The translations under genes and the position numbers were made by a program. From NCBI GenBank assembly GCA_017935805.1, contig JAGBGV010000329.1, positions 1 through 8,991 of the forward strand: a DNA stretch of 8,991 bases. The letters are read 5' to 3'. Numbering within the stretch: the stretch's first letter is position 1; every line of letters starts with the position of its first letter. This document shows, piece after piece, positions 1 to 5,587 of the stretch. The notes under the pieces were generated by a model. That model was not told where the DNA came from. It saw only the letters and a list, made by a program, of their open reading frames with translations, and did no database searches. Source of the stretch: Clostridia bacterium (GTDB lineage: Bacteria; Bacillota_A; Clostridia; Oscillospirales; CAG-272).

Positions 1-1
1 C

Positions 2-310
2 GGGCTCGTTGGTATTCTGCTCGGCCTGATTTGGATAAGCTGTAAGGCAAGGGCGTGCAATTCAGGTCTGTGCCTGAAATCTTTTTCGCTTGTTATGGCA
101 GTCTATCTCCTTATGCTATCTTGGTACGCAGTTTTCTTTTGTACAAGACTTTTGCTGTTTGCCGTTGTTCTTCTGGTAATATCAATAATACTGTGCTTTA
201 TAGTTTTTGTAACGATGCGTAAAACATTGCTGCTTATTTCGGCAGTGACTGTAATTATTGAGATAATTCAGATATATTTCGTGTGGTTCAGCTTTAATGC
301 GTACAGATAA
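2..310 (+). CDS. Partial small polytopic membrane protein (possibly TspO/MBR-like), C-terminal 102 residues
   Basis: The frame is open from the left edge to a TAA at 308-310, so the true start is outside the window; the ATG at 95 has no convincing ribosome binding site and is probably internal. The visible protein is almost entirely hydrophobic, with about four membrane segments separated by very short loops such as SCKARACNSG and TMRK. The order of features (a helix, a short basic loop, a helix ending in WYAVFF, two more helices, and an aromatic C-terminus WFSFNAYR) is compatible with the five-helix TspO/MBR fold, where a W-x-x-x-F-F motif occurs in a similar place. The usual C-terminal Leu-Asn of that family is absent, so the match is weak. 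It could be any small membrane protein. It precedes comF by 65 nt, but comF has its own promoter. Confidence 0.55.
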   Translation, partial: GLVGILLGLIWISCKARACNSGLCLKSFSLVMAVYLLMLSWYAVFFCTRLLLFAVVLLVISIILCFIVFVTMRKTLLLISAVTVIIEIIQIYFVWFSFNAYR

Positions 311-317
311 TTGAGTG

Positions 318-346
318 TTGAAAAATGTCGAATATCGTGGTAGAAT
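318..346 (+). promoter_or_regulatory. Sigma-A promoter of comF
   Basis: The -35 box TTGAAA (318-323) and -10 box TAGAAT (341-346) are separated by exactly 17 nt, and each differs from consensus at one position. The expected start of transcription is near 353. That lies downstream of the ATG at 325 and upstream of the ATG at 376, so it helps choose the comF start. Confidence 0.65.
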
Positions 347-375
347 ATAGCAAATACGTTTTACTGCGGTGTGAC

Positions 376-1110
376 ATGAACATATTTCAAAAGATAATTG
401 ATATTTTGCTGCCACCTAATTGCAAGATTTGTGGGAATTCTTCCAAAAGCGGAGACGAGCTGTGCACGGACTGCCATGAATTGTTCGTCCGTGAGGCATT
501 TCTTCGTTGTCCGAGATGCGAAAGAGCGGCAGATAAGTGCCTTTGCAGCTCGGGATTCGCAAAGCATATTAAGACGGAGATTTGCGGCAAACGCTATTCT
601 GTATTAACATTTTACAATAAGAATGTAAGTGACAGAATAACCGAAAAAATGATATTCAGGCTAAAAGACAGGTGTGATTTCTCCGGATTTTTTGCTAAAG
701 AACTTGCAAGAAACGTGGCAACGCTTTTTGAGAAAGAAAACGAAGACTTATCTGAATGGACTGTGACATATATTCCGAGATCAATCGGCAAATTCAGCGA
801 AAAGGGATTTGATCAAGGCGAAGAGGTGGCAAAGAGACTTGCAAAGCTGCTTAAAGTAAAATTTCAGAAGACGTTTGTACGAACTTGTTCGGGCACTGTT
901 CAGAAATCTCTCAACGCAGGCGACAGAAAAACAAATGCAGAAGAATCTATTATTCCGATTCGCAAAAAGATTGATGGCGACAAGTACATCCTGTTTGACG
1001 ATATCATTACAACGGGTGCGACTATGGAAACAGCGATAAAGCATCTGTACTTCTGCGGTGCTGAAGCGGTGTTTCCAATAGCAATAGCAAAAAACTTGCC
1101 AAAACAATAA
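376..1110 (+). CDS. comF: ComF family protein (ComFC-type, phosphoribosyltransferase-like)
   Basis: The 244-aa product has the usual ComF layout. An N-terminal LLPPNCKICG is followed by a cysteine-rich zinc-finger-like region (C16, C19, C30, C33, C45, C48, C55, C57). The C-terminal half is a type I phosphoribosyltransferase fold, with YIPRSIGKFSEKGFDQGEE in the middle and the PRPP-binding loop DDIITTGAT at residues 208-216. In Bacillus and relatives ComFC is a cytoplasmic protein needed for uptake of transforming DNA; its exact reaction is not settled. The ATG at 376 is preferred because family members begin a few residues before the PPxC motif and because the promoter's predicted start of transcription (about 353) lies downstream of the alternative ATG at 325. 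A partial Shine-Dalgarno, GGTG, lies just upstream of 376. The gene is followed by a hairpin with a U-rich tail that overlaps the spoIIR control region. Confidence 0.9.
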   Translation: MNIFQKIIDILLPPNCKICGNSSKSGDELCTDCHELFVREAFLRCPRCERAADKCLCSSGFAKHIKTEICGKRYSVLTFYNKNVSDRITEKMIFRLKDRCDFSGFFAKELARNVATLFEKENEDLSEWTVTYIPRSIGKFSEKGFDQGEEVAKRLAKLLKVKFQKTFVRTCSGTVQKSLNAGDRKTNAEESIIPIRKKIDGDKYILFDDIITTGATMETAIKHLYFCGAEAVFPIAIAKNLPKQ

Positions 1111-1125
1111 AAATTCGATTAATAC

Positions 1126-1155
1126 GTATAAAATAACTCCTGTCGGGAAACAATA
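1126..1155 (+). promoter_or_regulatory. Predicted sigma-F (forespore) promoter of spoIIR
   Basis: GTATA at 1126-1130 and GGAAACAATA at 1146-1155 are separated by 15 nt. Both boxes fit the known sigma-F pattern (GYATA, about 15 nt, GGNNANAHTR) at every constrained position. SpoIIR is a classic sigma-F target, so the placement 38 nt before its start codon is as expected. Transcription should start near 1161-1163, inside the loop of the hairpin annotated at 1135-1189. Confidence 0.8.
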
Positions 1156-1189
1156 GGTCATTACGATCTATATTTCGATAGGAGTTTTA
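1135..1189 (+). terminator. Long hairpin with U-rich tail between comF and spoIIR; also pairs with the spoIIR ribosome binding site
   Basis: The left arm AACTCCTGTCG (1135-1145) pairs with CGATAGGAGTT (1176-1186), giving 11 bp with one G-U pair. Inside it, ATAGGTC (1153-1159) pairs with GATCTAT (1165-1171) around the loop ATTAC. The right arm runs into TTTTATTT, so the RNA resembles an intrinsic terminator for comF. The same right arm contains AGGAG (1180-1184), the spoIIR Shine-Dalgarno, which would be buried in the folded RNA. The sigma-F -10 box lies between the two arms, so only transcripts coming from upstream contain the complete hairpin. Confidence 0.65.
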
Positions 1190-1192
1190 TTT

Positions 1193-1801
1193 ATGAAATA
1201 TCTTGTGTCATTCGCCGCATCAGTGCTTGTCGCTACAATAATTCTTTCTGTTATGCCTGTTTACGGTGAGACAGAGATCTACAATGACGTGCTTCGACTT
1301 CATGTTATTGCGGAGTCTGACTCCGAAGAAGATCAAGCGCTTAAACTAAAGGTGCGTGATGCCGTGCTTGAATGTGTCAGCGCGAGTATCAGTGAATGTG
1401 AGACTTATGAAGATGCTTATGAGGTAATCGACAGTATGCGGGATGAAATCATTATTGCCGCCGAAAAATGTGTAGAGGAAAACGGAGAAAACTGCACAGT
1501 ATCTTTGGCGCTTGGCAGGGAGAAATATCCAAGACGAGACTATGACGGAACAGTACTTCCCGCAGGTGTATATAATTCATTGCGAATTACTCTCGGCGAA
1601 GGAGAGGGGAAAAATTGGTGGTGTGTACTGTTTCCAACATTCTGCATGGGATTTGCCCGGAAAAGCGAACAGAGTGAGGAATACGTTGCCACAGGATTCA
1701 CTCCCCAGGAATACAGAATGATAACAGGCGAGAGCGGAGAGGTGAGGGTCCGTTTCAAAATTCTCGAAATGCTGTCTGAGGTCCTTGGGTTCAAATATTA
1801 A
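1193..1801 (+). CDS. spoIIR: Stage II sporulation protein R (SpoIIR)
   Basis: SpoIIR is made in the forespore under sigma-F and exported to the intermembrane space, where it triggers SpoIIGA to process pro-sigma-E in the mother cell. The 202-aa product has an N-terminal hydrophobic export segment (about residues 4-23). The hallmark region with RLHVIAESDSEEDQ follows at 35-48, then a basic stretch ending KLKVRDAV. The C-terminal half has the conserved block LPAGVYNSLRI (122-132) and NWWCVLFPTFC (141-151). The length is close to the usual 200-230 residues. The ATG at 1193 is preceded by AGGAG at 1180-1184, 8 nt away. Control appears to be by the sigma-F promoter at 1126-1155; the hairpin around it would block expression from comF read-through. 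No strong terminator follows. Confidence 0.95.
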   Translation: MKYLVSFAASVLVATIILSVMPVYGETEIYNDVLRLHVIAESDSEEDQALKLKVRDAVLECVSASISECETYEDAYEVIDSMRDEIIIAAEKCVEENGENCTVSLALGREKYPRRDYDGTVLPAGVYNSLRITLGEGEGKNWWCVLFPTFCMGFARKSEQSEEYVATGFTPQEYRMITGESGEVRVRFKILEMLSEVLGFKY

Positions 1802-1814
1802 TATCAAATATTCC

Positions 1815-1843
1815 TTGCAATGAAGGCGTGCTTGTTGTATAAT
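1815..1843 (+). promoter_or_regulatory. Sigma-A promoter of the TraX-family/HAD gene pair
   Basis: TTGCAA (1815-1820) and TATAAT (1838-1843) are separated by 17 nt. The -10 box is perfect and the -35 box matches 5 of 6 positions. Transcription should begin near 1850, leaving a short leader before AGGAGG at 1860-1865. This uncouples the following genes from spoIIR. Confidence 0.7.
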
Positions 1844-1870
1844 TAGGTATATCAATCACAGGAGGCCGCC

Positions 1871-2599
1871 ATGACATCATTTGTTATTAAGATCATTGCC
1901 GCCATCACAATGTTTATAGATCACATGGGGCTGATGCTTTTTCCCCATGAGGATATTTTTCGCATCATAGGCAGACTTGCATTTCCGATATATGCTTATT
2001 GTATTGCTGAAGGATTCCGTTATACGAGAAACCGTCTGAAGTATTTTTTACAGATTTTCATCCTTGGCGCGCTTTGCCAGATCGTTTATACAATAGTTGA
2101 CGGCGTTCTGTATCTCGGAATACTCATCACTTTCTCTATTTCTCTTGTCATTATGTATTTTGCAGACTGTGTTAAGACTGCCTTTGACGACAGAGAGAGT
2201 CATCTTTTCACGGTGGCAGGCAAGTTGTTTGGCACTAAGTTATCCAATAAGTCAGACAGGATCATATCTGTGACTCTTTGTGCGATATCAGTATCTGCAG
2301 CGTTTGTCCTCACAAGATTTATTGCGGTAGATTACGGATTTATCGGAATACTTCTTCCGGTTTTTGCCTCGTTTTTCGAGGATAAACCACGGAGAATGAT
2401 TGCTTTTTCCGCTTGCCTTGTTGCGTTATGCATTGAATCCACCTCACAGAGCAATCTTATCCAGTATTGGAGCTTGCTTGCCGTGCCGATTCTTGCGGCA
2501 TATAATGGTAAGCGGGGTAAATATCGCCTCAAATACTTCTTCTATATCTTCTATCCTGCACATCTTGTGCTCCTGTACGCTATCGATTATTTAATTTGA
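1871..2599 (+). CDS. TraX family membrane protein (putative acyltransferase-like)
   Basis: The 242-aa product is a multi-spanning membrane protein with about seven or eight hydrophobic segments. The N-terminal signature is that of the TraX family: K..AA..MFIDHMG (8-20), then a short loop, IGRLAFPIYAYCIAEGF (residues 33-49) and YTRN just after it. The founding member, F-plasmid TraX, acetylates the N-terminus of pilin. Chromosomal homologues are common in Clostridia without any conjugation genes, and their substrate is unknown; none is seen here. AGGAGG at 1860-1865 lies 5 nt before the ATG, which fixes the start. The HAD phosphatase gene starts 11 nt after the stop, so the two probably form an operon. 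No catalytic residues can be assigned with confidence. Confidence 0.85.
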   Translation: MTSFVIKIIAAITMFIDHMGLMLFPHEDIFRIIGRLAFPIYAYCIAEGFRYTRNRLKYFLQIFILGALCQIVYTIVDGVLYLGILITFSISLVIMYFADCVKTAFDDRESHLFTVAGKLFGTKLSNKSDRIISVTLCAISVSAAFVLTRFIAVDYGFIGILLPVFASFFEDKPRRMIAFSACLVALCIESTSQSNLIQYWSLLAVPILAAYNGKRGKYRLKYFFYIFYPAHLVLLYAIDYLI

Positions 2600-2610
2600 T
2601 GAGGTAAATT

Positions 2611-3261
2611 ATGCTTGAATATGTATTTTTCGACCTTGACGGAACGCTGACTGATCCCGCTCTCGGTATAACAAACTGTATAATGTACGCACTTGACAAA
2701 ATGGGCAGAGAGATACCGCCGAGAGAATCTCTGTATTGCTTTATCGGACCGCCGCTTCTTTATGCATTTCAGAAATACTTCGGCATGACTGAAGACGAGG
2801 CGCGCGAGGCAATACGACTTTACAGAGAACGGTTCAGCACAGTTGGGCTGTTTGAGAATACACCATACGACGGAATTGTCGATGCACTCAGGCAAACAAG
2901 AGACATGGGCAAAAAGCTCTGTGTTGCAACATCAAAGCCCGAGGAGTTCGCCGTGCGTATTCTTGAGCATTTTGACCTCGCACAATATTTTGATATGATC
3001 TGCGGCGCATCAATGGACGAAAACAGATCAACAAAGGACGCGGTCATTCGGTATGCGCTTGATAAGACAGGTTGCGCTCCCCGGAATGTACTTATGATCG
3101 GTGACAGACATCACGATATTGACGGTGCGGCTGTGCACGGTATCGACGCAATGGGTGTTCTTTGGGGATACGGATCGAGAAAAGAATTCGAAGCATCGGG
3201 AGCGAAGTACATTGTGTCCGACATGGACGAAATGCTTAGAATAATTGATAGTATAAAATAA
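2611..3261 (+). CDS. HAD superfamily hydrolase, phosphoglycolate phosphatase-like
   Basis: The 216-aa cytoplasmic protein has all four HAD motifs. Motif I is DLDGT with nucleophile D8 and acid/base D10, motif II is VATSKP (S108), the motif III lysine is probably K142 in STKDAV, and motif IV is GDRHHDI with D165 and D169. The helical insertion between motifs I and II (about 18-85) is a C1-type cap, as in the Gph/PgmB/pyrophosphatase branch. Substrates of this branch are small phosphate esters; the exact one cannot be read from the sequence. The start ATG follows GAGGTAA and lies 11 nt after the TraX-family gene, suggesting co-transcription. A terminator follows within 10 nt of the stop. Confidence 0.9.
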   Translation: MLEYVFFDLDGTLTDPALGITNCIMYALDKMGREIPPRESLYCFIGPPLLYAFQKYFGMTEDEAREAIRLYRERFSTVGLFENTPYDGIVDALRQTRDMGKKLCVATSKPEEFAVRILEHFDLAQYFDMICGASMDENRSTKDAVIRYALDKTGCAPRNVLMIGDRHHDIDGAAVHGIDAMGVLWGYGSRKEFEASGAKYIVSDMDEMLRIIDSIK

Positions 3262-3267
3262 AAAAAT

Positions 3268-3300
3268 GATCCTTCGGTGAAATATCCGGGGGATCTTTTT
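3268..3300 (+). terminator. Intrinsic terminator after the HAD gene
   Basis: GATCCTTCGG (3268-3277) pairs with CCGGGGGATC (3286-3295), 10 bp with two G-U pairs, around an 8-nt loop, and is followed by TTTTT. A run of A residues precedes it and extends the stem. Confidence 0.85.
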
Positions 3301-3354
3301 GCATATATATCTTAATGATATCAGTGTCAACGCAGTTTGTTGTGTGAGGTGAAC

Positions 3355-3669
3355 ATGAACAAAATTACAGTTGGAAAAACAAGAAAGAGCAATGTAGCGG
3401 TTACTTCAGATCATCACAGGGAGGGAAATTTTCTTTTTGCTGTCGGAATAGTTGTTATGTGCATAATGATTGCTTTACCGATGAGGAATACTAACAAAAC
3501 TAATAGCTATAAGATGTCAGATGCGACACCTGTAATGAGCAGCGGAGTTATGAATATTGAGAGGGAAGAGCTGTCTAAGCCGGATAAGGTCACTTCAGCC
3601 GAAGATAAATGGTCGATATATGATTATATTGGGGAGATGTTCGCTGATCTGATTTTTGGAGACCGTTAA
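3355..3669 (+). CDS. Small single-TM protein of unknown function, paired with the site-2 protease (SpoIVFA-like position)
   Basis: I do not recognise this 104-aa protein by sequence. It has a basic N-terminus (residues 1-23), one clear membrane segment (about 26-42, NFLFAVGIVVMCIMIALP), a polar linker and an acidic/aromatic C-terminal patch (KWSIYDYIGEMFADLIFGDR, 85-104). By the positive-inside rule the C-terminal part would be outside the cytoplasm, or in the intermembrane space of a sporangium. The ATG at 3355 is chosen because GAGGTGA lies just upstream, although the spacing is short; TTG codons at 3337 and 3340 lack a ribosome binding site. The stop overlaps the Shine-Dalgarno region of the protease gene, so the two are translationally coupled. 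The arrangement mirrors spoIVFA-spoIVFB, but the LytM-type domain of SpoIVFA is absent and the relation is only by context. Confidence 0.7.
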   Translation: MNKITVGKTRKSNVAVTSDHHREGNFLFAVGIVVMCIMIALPMRNTNKTNSYKMSDATPVMSSGVMNIEREELSKPDKVTSAEDKWSIYDYIGEMFADLIFGDR

Positions 3670-3670
3670 T

Positions 3671-4165
3671 TTGACAGAGGTTTTACAGTTTGTAATAGCT
3701 TTTATAATTCATGAAAGCGGACATTTCATAAGCGCAGGTCTTCTTGGAGTGCCACTTGTCTCATTTACTCCTGTGTCGATAGGTGCTGTTATGTCTTTCG
3801 ATTTTTCGAATAAGAGCTACATAAGCGAAGCCATCGTTCACGCAAGCGGGTCCGCGCTCGGTATTGCGTTCGCATTATTGTCATTTTTTATCATCGGCGA
3901 AAGAGCAACATATTTTCTCGGAATCTCAATAACGCTGTCTGCAATTAATCTGCTGCCTATAATTGGGTTCGACGGAGGCGGAATAACCAAATGCTTGCTG
4001 TCACGATTATTCCTGCCGGATACTGCATGGAGGATATGTAAGGCGATCTCAATAATAAGTATCGTAATTCTCTGGACTGCGGTGCTTTGGATAGAACTGC
4101 GTACCGACGGAAACATGGCTCTCATGGTGTTCATTCTATCGCTTCTTGTCGGAATGTTGAAATAA
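3671..4165 (+). CDS. M50 family site-2 protease, compact SpoIVFB-like membrane metalloprotease
   Basis: The 164-aa protein has both zinc-site motifs of intramembrane site-2 proteases: HESGH at residues 14-18 (zinc ligands H14 and H18, catalytic E15) and NLLPIIGFDGG at 93-103 (third ligand D101). These lie in hydrophobic segments, with further membrane helices near 59-75, 80-95, 123-141 and 147-162. No PDZ or CBS domain is present; SpoIVFB, which cleaves pro-sigma-K, is about 290 aa with a C-terminal CBS domain, so this is a minimal version. The start is taken as TTG at 3671, because GGAG (3658-3661) lies 9 nt before it; an upstream in-frame TTG at 3656 has no ribosome binding site. A role in sporulation is suggested by the upstream small TM protein and the nearby spoIIR, but it is an inference. 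The substrate is unknown. Confidence 0.85.
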   Translation: MTEVLQFVIAFIIHESGHFISAGLLGVPLVSFTPVSIGAVMSFDFSNKSYISEAIVHASGSALGIAFALLSFFIIGERATYFLGISITLSAINLLPIIGFDGGGITKCLLSRLFLPDTAWRICKAISIISIVILWTAVLWIELRTDGNMALMVFILSLLVGMLK

Positions 4166-4169
4166 AAAA

Positions 4170-4198
4170 CCGGGGAAGTACCCCGGAATTTTATTTTT
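4170..4198. terminator. Bidirectional intrinsic terminator between convergent operons
   Basis: CCGGGG (4170-4175) pairs with CCCCGG (4181-4186) around AAGTA. T-rich tracts follow on both strands: TTTTATTTTT at 4190-4198 on the +, and TTTTTTATTT read on the - strand. It ends the protease operon (+) and the SPFH/RHH operon (-), whose stop codon lies only 4 nt from the stem. Confidence 0.9.
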
Positions 4199-4367
4199 CA
4201 CTGTTATTCTTACCGTAGTTTTTGTTCCTGCGCTTCACAGCCTCGGTGAGAAGATATTCGATCTGCCCGTTTATTGATCTAAAATCATCCTCCGCCCATC
4301 TTGCAAGCTCATCAAATAATGATTTACTCAGCCGCAGAGGAACCTGTTTCTTTTCCTTGTCCGCCAT
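4191..4367 (-). CDS. 58-aa ribbon-helix-helix (Arc-like) DNA-binding protein
   Basis: This short gene reads ATG at 4367-4365 to TAA at 4193-4191. The 58-aa product has the ribbon-helix-helix pattern of Arc/MetJ-type regulators: a strand KQVPLRLS (7-14), helix A SLFDELARWAEDDF (16-29), the turn SINGQ (31-35) and helix B IEYLLTEAVKRR (36-47), then a basic tail. The N-G-Q-I sequence at the start of helix B is typical of the family. Such proteins bind DNA as dimers of dimers through the paired strands. It starts 1 nt after the stop of the SPFH gene and has no good Shine-Dalgarno of its own, so it is probably translated by coupling. It could repress its own operon, act on the divergent exporter, or bind elsewhere; no target is shown. 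Confidence 0.85.
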   Translation of the reverse strand: MADKEKKQVPLRLSKSLFDELARWAEDDFRSINGQIEYLLTEAVKRRNKNYGKNNSEK

Positions 4368-4368
4368 A

Positions 4369-5403
4369 TCAATATATAGATCCTGTGTTTACGATAGGCT
4401 GAGCATCGCGGTTTCCGCAGAGAACTACGAGGAGGTTAGCAACCATCTGTGCCTTGCGTTCATCGTCAAGATTGCAGATATTGTCTTCGCTGATCTTCTG
4501 AAGAGCCATCTCAACCATACCAACTGCACCGTCAACGATCATCTTGCGTGCATCAATAATTGCAGATGCCTGCTGGCGCTGAAGCATAGCCGCTGCGATC
4601 TCAGGAGCATATGCAAGATAAGTGATACGTGCTTCTACGATCTCAAGACCGGCAAACTGAACTCTCTCCTGTATCTCGTCGCGAATACGGGATGCAACGA
4701 TCTCGCTGGAACCGCGGAGACTGCCCTCATCTGCCACGCCGTCACCTGTTGTGTCAACATTGGGAGCAACGTCATAAGGATAAATACGAACGATCTCACG
4801 AAGTGCGGTGTCACACTGGAGGGAAAGGTATTCCTTATAGTTGTCGACATTGAAAACAGCCTTTGCTGTGTCAACAACACGCCACATTACAGCGATTCCG
4901 ATCTCGATAGGATTACCGAGGCAGTCATTTATCTTTTGTCTGTTGTTGTTCAGAGTCATAACCTTGAGAGAGATCTTATTGTTGATGGTCTGAGCAGTTG
5001 CTGCCTGACCGGGAACTGTGGGAAGTGTGCCGACCTTTACGTCACCGCTCTGATTGAGCTTTGTTTTTGCGGCGGGATTGACGGAAGTTGAAAAGGGATT
5101 AACGTAGAAGAAGCCTTCGCTCTTGACTGTGCCGATGTATTTACCGAACAGGGTGAGTACAAGAGCTTCATTGGGTCGAATGACCTTGAGACCGAGCCAC
5201 CAGAACCAGCCAAAGCAAACGTAAATAAGAGAAATTGCGAAAATGGCAATGTAAAGTGGACCTTCGCCTCTATCCATACCTTCACCGCCGATTACAAGAA
5301 GAACAATCGATGCTAAATATGCAATGATGGAAGTAATAAGCACGAACCATCCGTTTTTGGGAGTCAGTACTTTTTCAGATACTGCTGAGTTGCTTTTTGT
5401 CAT
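4369..5403 (-). CDS. SPFH/band-7 domain membrane protein
   Basis: The 344-aa product has two N-terminal membrane segments (about 20-39 and 50-71) and then an SPFH domain (about 72-285), recognisable from VIRPNEALVLTLFGKYIGTV (residues 74-93) and the C-terminal block EARITYLAYAPEIAAAMLQR (257-276). SPFH proteins (stomatin, flotillin, HflK/C families) form large membrane-attached rings and are linked to membrane microdomains and protease control. The tail ends in NTGSIY without the long coiled coil of flotillins. The start is set at 5403 because AGGAAA lies 7 nt upstream; an ATG at 5439 has none. A short acidic insert, DTTGDGVADE (217-226), looks like a partial calcium-binding loop. The gene has a near-perfect sigma-A promoter and is co-transcribed with the RHH gene. 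Confidence 0.9.
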   Translation of the reverse strand: MTKSNSAVSEKVLTPKNGWFVLITSIIAYLASIVLLVIGGEGMDRGEGPLYIAIFAISLIYVCFGWFWWLGLKVIRPNEALVLTLFGKYIGTVKSEGFFYVNPFSTSVNPAAKTKLNQSGDVKVGTLPTVPGQAATAQTINNKISLKVMTLNNNRQKINDCLGNPIEIGIAVMWRVVDTAKAVFNVDNYKEYLSLQCDTALREIVRIYPYDVAPNVDTTGDGVADEGSLRGSSEIVASRIRDEIQERVQFAGLEIVEARITYLAYAPEIAAAMLQRQQASAIIDARKMIVDGAVGMVEMALQKISEDNICNLDDERKAQMVANLLVVLCGNRDAQPIVNTGSIY

Positions 5404-5426
5404 AATACTATTTCCTTTCGTGATGC

Positions 5427-5447
5427 AAAATGATATCAAAATGATAT
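5427..5447. repeat. Tandem 10-bp direct repeat in the SPFH leader
   Basis: AAAATGATAT occurs at 5427-5436 and again at 5438-5447, one DNA turn (11 bp) apart, between the SPFH promoter and its start codon. Repeats with this phasing are often sites for cooperative binding of small regulators, and the ribbon-helix-helix protein of the same operon is a candidate. Low-complexity AT sequence could also produce this. Confidence 0.4.
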
Positions 5448-5456
5448 TACACTATC

Positions 5457-5485
5457 ATTATACTAATTTGTGATTACATTGTCAA
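5457..5485 (-). promoter_or_regulatory. Consensus sigma-A promoter of the SPFH/RHH operon
   Basis: Read on the - strand, TTGACA (5485-5480) and TATAAT (5462-5457) are perfect matches separated by 17 nt. This predicts strong expression unless repressed. The expected start of transcription is near 5450, leaving a leader of about 47 nt. Confidence 0.85.
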
Positions 5486-5524
5486 TAGCAAAGTTGATTT
5501 TTTAATGAAATTTTTTCTTTTGTA

Positions 5525-5553
5525 TTGACGGATGTAACTTTCAAGTATATAAT
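5525..5553 (+). promoter_or_regulatory. Sigma-A promoter of the ABC exporter
   Basis: TTGACG (5525-5530) and TATAAT (5548-5553) are separated by 17 nt. It is divergent from the SPFH promoter, with about 40 bp between the two -35 boxes. The -10 box lies inside an inverted repeat. Confidence 0.85.
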
Positions 5554-5560
5554 ATACTTG
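5542..5560. promoter_or_regulatory. Perfect inverted repeat over the exporter -10 box, probable operator
   Basis: CAAGTATA (5542-5549) and TATACTTG (5553-5560) are exact inverted copies around TAA. Nearly the whole -10 element is inside, so a dimeric repressor bound here would block RNA polymerase. Exporter genes of this type are often controlled by MarR-, PadR- or TetR-type repressors; no such gene is in the window. Confidence 0.65.
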
Positions 5561-5587
5561 TGTGTCAATTTTTGAGAAAAGTAAACT

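Noticed and set aside
325..375. Upstream ATG for comF adding 17 residues
   Set aside because: The predicted start of transcription (about 353) is downstream of it, there is no Shine-Dalgarno, and the family normally starts near residue 376's methionine.
781..1161. A 126-codon open frame on the - strand opposite comF
   Set aside because: comF on the + strand has all family motifs; the antisense frame would start inside the spoIIR control hairpin and has no recognisable features.
3299..3354. CATATATA-like sequence as a sigma-E or sigma-K promoter for the small TM protein/protease pair
   Set aside because: It matches the -10 patterns only partly, and no matching -35 box lies at the right distance outside the terminator; no promoter could be assigned.
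3656..3670. Upstream TTG start for the site-2 protease
   Set aside because: It has no ribosome binding site, while TTG at 3671 has GGAG at a 9-nt spacing.
4222..5091. A 289-codon open frame on the + strand opposite the SPFH gene
   Set aside because: It is antisense to the SPFH and RHH genes, both of which have clear family motifs; its product has no recognisable domain and no good ribosome binding site.
5404..5439. Upstream ATG at 5439 for the SPFH gene, adding 12 residues
   Set aside because: No ribosome site precedes it, and the added residues would be coded by the repeat-rich leader; ATG at 5403 has AGGAAA 7 nt upstream.
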